From positions 2,221,001-2,285,000 of the forward strand of contig CP032507.1 of assembly GCA_008375315.1 (NCBI GenBank): 64,000 nucleotides of DNA. The letters run 5' to 3'. The notes beneath the pieces are model-generated. The model did not search any database, was not told the origin of the DNA, and was given only the letters and a program-made list of their open reading frames with translations. Position numbers and translations under genes: made by a program. Shown here in pieces: positions 62,566 through 64,000 of the stretch (its first letter is position 1; every line of letters begins with the position of its first letter). This DNA is from Ectothiorhodospiraceae bacterium BW-2. GTDB lineage: Bacteria > Pseudomonadota > Gammaproteobacteria > Thiohalomonadales > Thiohalomonadaceae.

Positions 62566-63021
62566 ATGGAGTGGTCAGAAGTTGTTGATAACCCGATGTT
62601 TGCCAACTTGCCGTTTAAGATAGAGTTAACTAGGTTCGGCAAAGTGCTTATGAGCCCAGCTTCGAATGAACATGGTTACATTCAAAGTCGATTGGTAACG
62701 CAGTTTGGGAAAAAAGAGAATGGCATTGTCATTACTGAATGCTCAATTCAAACCGCCGAAGGGGTAAAAGTAGCGGATGTGGCATGGTTATCCGATGATT
62801 TTGTCAAACAACATGGATTCACTACACCCTATCCAAAAGCACCGGAGTTGTGTGTTGAAATTATGCCGCCATCCAATTCGATGGTTGAAATGAACGAAAA
62901 AATCCAACTCTATCTGGCAACAGGGGCAGTAGAGGTTTGGGTTGTTCATGGTTTGGACAAAATTGAATGCCATAGCAAGAGTGGAATCATAGAGCAATCA
63001 AACATCTTTCCAAATTTATAA
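62566..63021 (+). CDS. Uma2-family (DUF820) protein, N-terminally short
   Basis: 151 residues. LTRFGKVLMSPASNEHGYIQ, VKVADVAWLSDDF and APELCVEIMPPSNSMVEMNE are the family blocks, with the Asp and Glu of a PD-(D/E)XK core. It is shorter than the Uma2 protein at 32067. The transposon end at 63031 lies 10 bases after the stop, so its C-terminus could have been trimmed. Confidence 0.85.
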   Translation: MEWSEVVDNPMFANLPFKIELTRFGKVLMSPASNEHGYIQSRLVTQFGKKENGIVITECSIQTAEGVKVADVAWLSDDFVKQHGFTTPYPKAPELCVEIMPPSNSMVEMNEKIQLYLATGAVEVWVVHGLDKIECHSKSGIIEQSNIFPNL

Positions 63022-63030
63022 CTAAATTTA

Positions 63031-64000
63031 GTAACTATTCAGGGGTGAATTTCCATAAACTCTGGCCACTTTCCATTGTAGAGCAGTCACAAAGCCTCAG
63101 CTGGGGATACCCCATTCTTCTGGCAGGTAGAGAGGTAGCTGCGAATTCTGGCAAACATCATAGCTCCCTCCTTTGAGCGGAAACATCCAGAGATTTTCTG
63201 CTGAACCTTGCTCATACGCAGATCGCGCTCTCCCTGATTGTTAGTAAAGGGCACTTCAAGCTCCACCATGAAGCGCAGGACATCCTCCTCGTACGCCAAC
63301 AGGCGTTCCAGTAAGTTTCTGGATTTAGAACGCTTTAACCGTCCTCGCTGCCCTTTTTTTCGTTGAGACTCATCCGGAGGGGGTGTTTCGTTCTCACCCC
63401 TCTTCAGTATTTGCCGGTATCGCTCCCTGTAGCCTTCGACTGCTGCCGTATTGAGTACTCCCCCCGCCATATTCACGGCATCATTGATCTCCAGCAATAA
63501 TGTTTGCATATCGTGAGCCCACTGAAACTTGTCCTGTTCCCAGGCTCGCTCCAGCTCTCTTATATGATGAGCATTACAGAGGACATGAATACACAGGAGT
63601 TGGTAGTAAGGTTTCCAGTGGTCATGGACCAAAATACCGGTATAGTTGGGAAGGACTCCCATATCCACAATAGCCTCCATGCCGCGTTTGTCATGAGGCA
63701 TCAGCCAAGTCAAGGTGGCACTGCAGACAACATGAAGCCACTTTCTTTTCCCGCCAATGTTGATTCCGGTCTCATCGGCATGGAGAAGGAGTGACTTGGT
63801 GAGTTCACTTTTAACCCAGGTTTCAAAGGGAGCGAGCATCTCGTATACCTGTTTATTGAAATTGTAGATGCTGCCCGCACTCAGCGGGATGCCGAATTGA
63901 TCTGTGAAGTGCTCCTCGATCCGATTGTAGGGTAGCAACTGAAAATTAGACATATAGACGGAGTGACTTTTAACCTCGGAACCATATTGGGTCTTGACCT
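63031..64000 (-). mobile_element. IS66-type element, right part outside the window
   Basis: The end GTAACTATTCAGGGG begins at 63031 and fits an IS66 terminus, differing from GTAACCGTTCAG of the element at 19864. It runs off the window. A transposase on the minus strand fills it. Confidence 0.75.
63087..64000 (-). CDS. IS66-family transposase, partial at window edge
   Basis: The C-terminal 300 residues of a transposase. VYMSNFQLLPYNRIEEHFTD, SLLLHADETGINIGGKRKWL (Asp), GILVHDHWKPYYQLLC (Asp), VPFTNNQGERDLRMSKVQQK (Glu) and CFRSKEGAMMFARIRSYLST are the IS66 core. The frame stays open to base 64000, so the 5' end lies outside. It is a different subgroup from the interrupted one at 19951. Confidence 0.93.
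   Translation of the reverse strand, partial: VKTQYGSEVKSHSVYMSNFQLLPYNRIEEHFTDQFGIPLSAGSIYNFNKQVYEMLAPFETWVKSELTKSLLLHADETGINIGGKRKWLHVVCSATLTWLMPHDKRGMEAIVDMGVLPNYTGILVHDHWKPYYQLLCIHVLCNAHHIRELERAWEQDKFQWAHDMQTLLLEINDAVNMAGGVLNTAAVEGYRERYRQILKRGENETPPPDESQRKKGQRGRLKRSKSRNLLERLLAYEEDVLRFMVELEVPFTNNQGERDLRMSKVQQKISGCFRSKEGAMMFARIRSYLSTCQKNGVSPAEAL

Overview
The window reads as chromosomal DNA of a gammaproteobacterium. The evidence is a complete type II secretion operon in the Xanthomonas-type order E-F-G-H-I-J-K-L-M-N/C-D, an EPS-associated MarR-type regulator, GDP-fucose and CDP-sugar genes, and many toxin-antitoxin (TA) modules. I cannot fix the genus. The backbone is moderately GC-rich. 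One block (about 16.1-19.3 kb) is conspicuously AT-rich and looks imported.

Layout. 0-3 kb: two uncharacterised gene pairs, one with a HEPN RNase-like motif and one with an IrrE-like protein that has lost its metal site. 3.2-5.5 kb: gmd and fcl (GDP-L-fucose synthesis). 5.5-9.5 kb: Fic, MntA/HepT and HicB modules with partial duplicated copies. 9.5-16 kb: remains of ATPase-centred (defence-like) operons, a PIN module and an ADP-ribosyltransferase-like toxin, broken by an insertion sequence (IS), a small inverted-repeat element and deletions. 16.3-19.2 kb: two glycosyltransferases and a Wzy-like polymerase. 19.4-25.1 kb: a three-level nest of transposons (IS3-like inside IS66-type inside IS1634-type). 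25.1-28 kb: three small TA-like pairs and a split Rpn/YhgA-like relic. 28.3-32 kb: a glycosyltransferase/epimerase operon. 32.1-42.6 kb: Uma2 gene and the type II secretion operon. 42.6-43.4 kb: VapBC bracketed by a duplicated gspD tail. 43.6-47 kb: a secreted surface-type protein gene split by an IS. 47.2-56.9 kb: an MBOAT acyltransferase split by an IS, an SGNH protein, two sulfotransferases, a glycosyltransferase, a membrane protein and a Wzx flippase. 57-62 kb: an ops-like element, the EPS regulator, and three consecutive broken nucleotide-sugar genes (UDP-glucuronate epimerase, rfbF, rfbG), followed by a MazF-like pair and a sugar C-methyltransferase. 62-64 kb: HicBA, Uma2 and the edge of another IS66 element.

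How it fits together. Most backbone genes build, decorate (fucose, rhamnose-like, sulfate, acyl groups), polymerise and flip a surface polysaccharide; the secretion operon sits in its middle. Between these blocks almost every gap holds a TA module or its relic. Every full-length IS whose two ends lie inside the window has a clear target-site duplication, and removing it restores the interrupted frame wherever the target was a gene. The most notable non-gene features are an IS66-ended 92-bp miniature element inside rfbG, the repeated pattern of accessory modules bracketed by diverged copies of a host gene's 3' end (fcl, gspD), a strong sense-strand RNA hairpin in the IS3-like element, and an ops-like site upstream of the EPS regulator.
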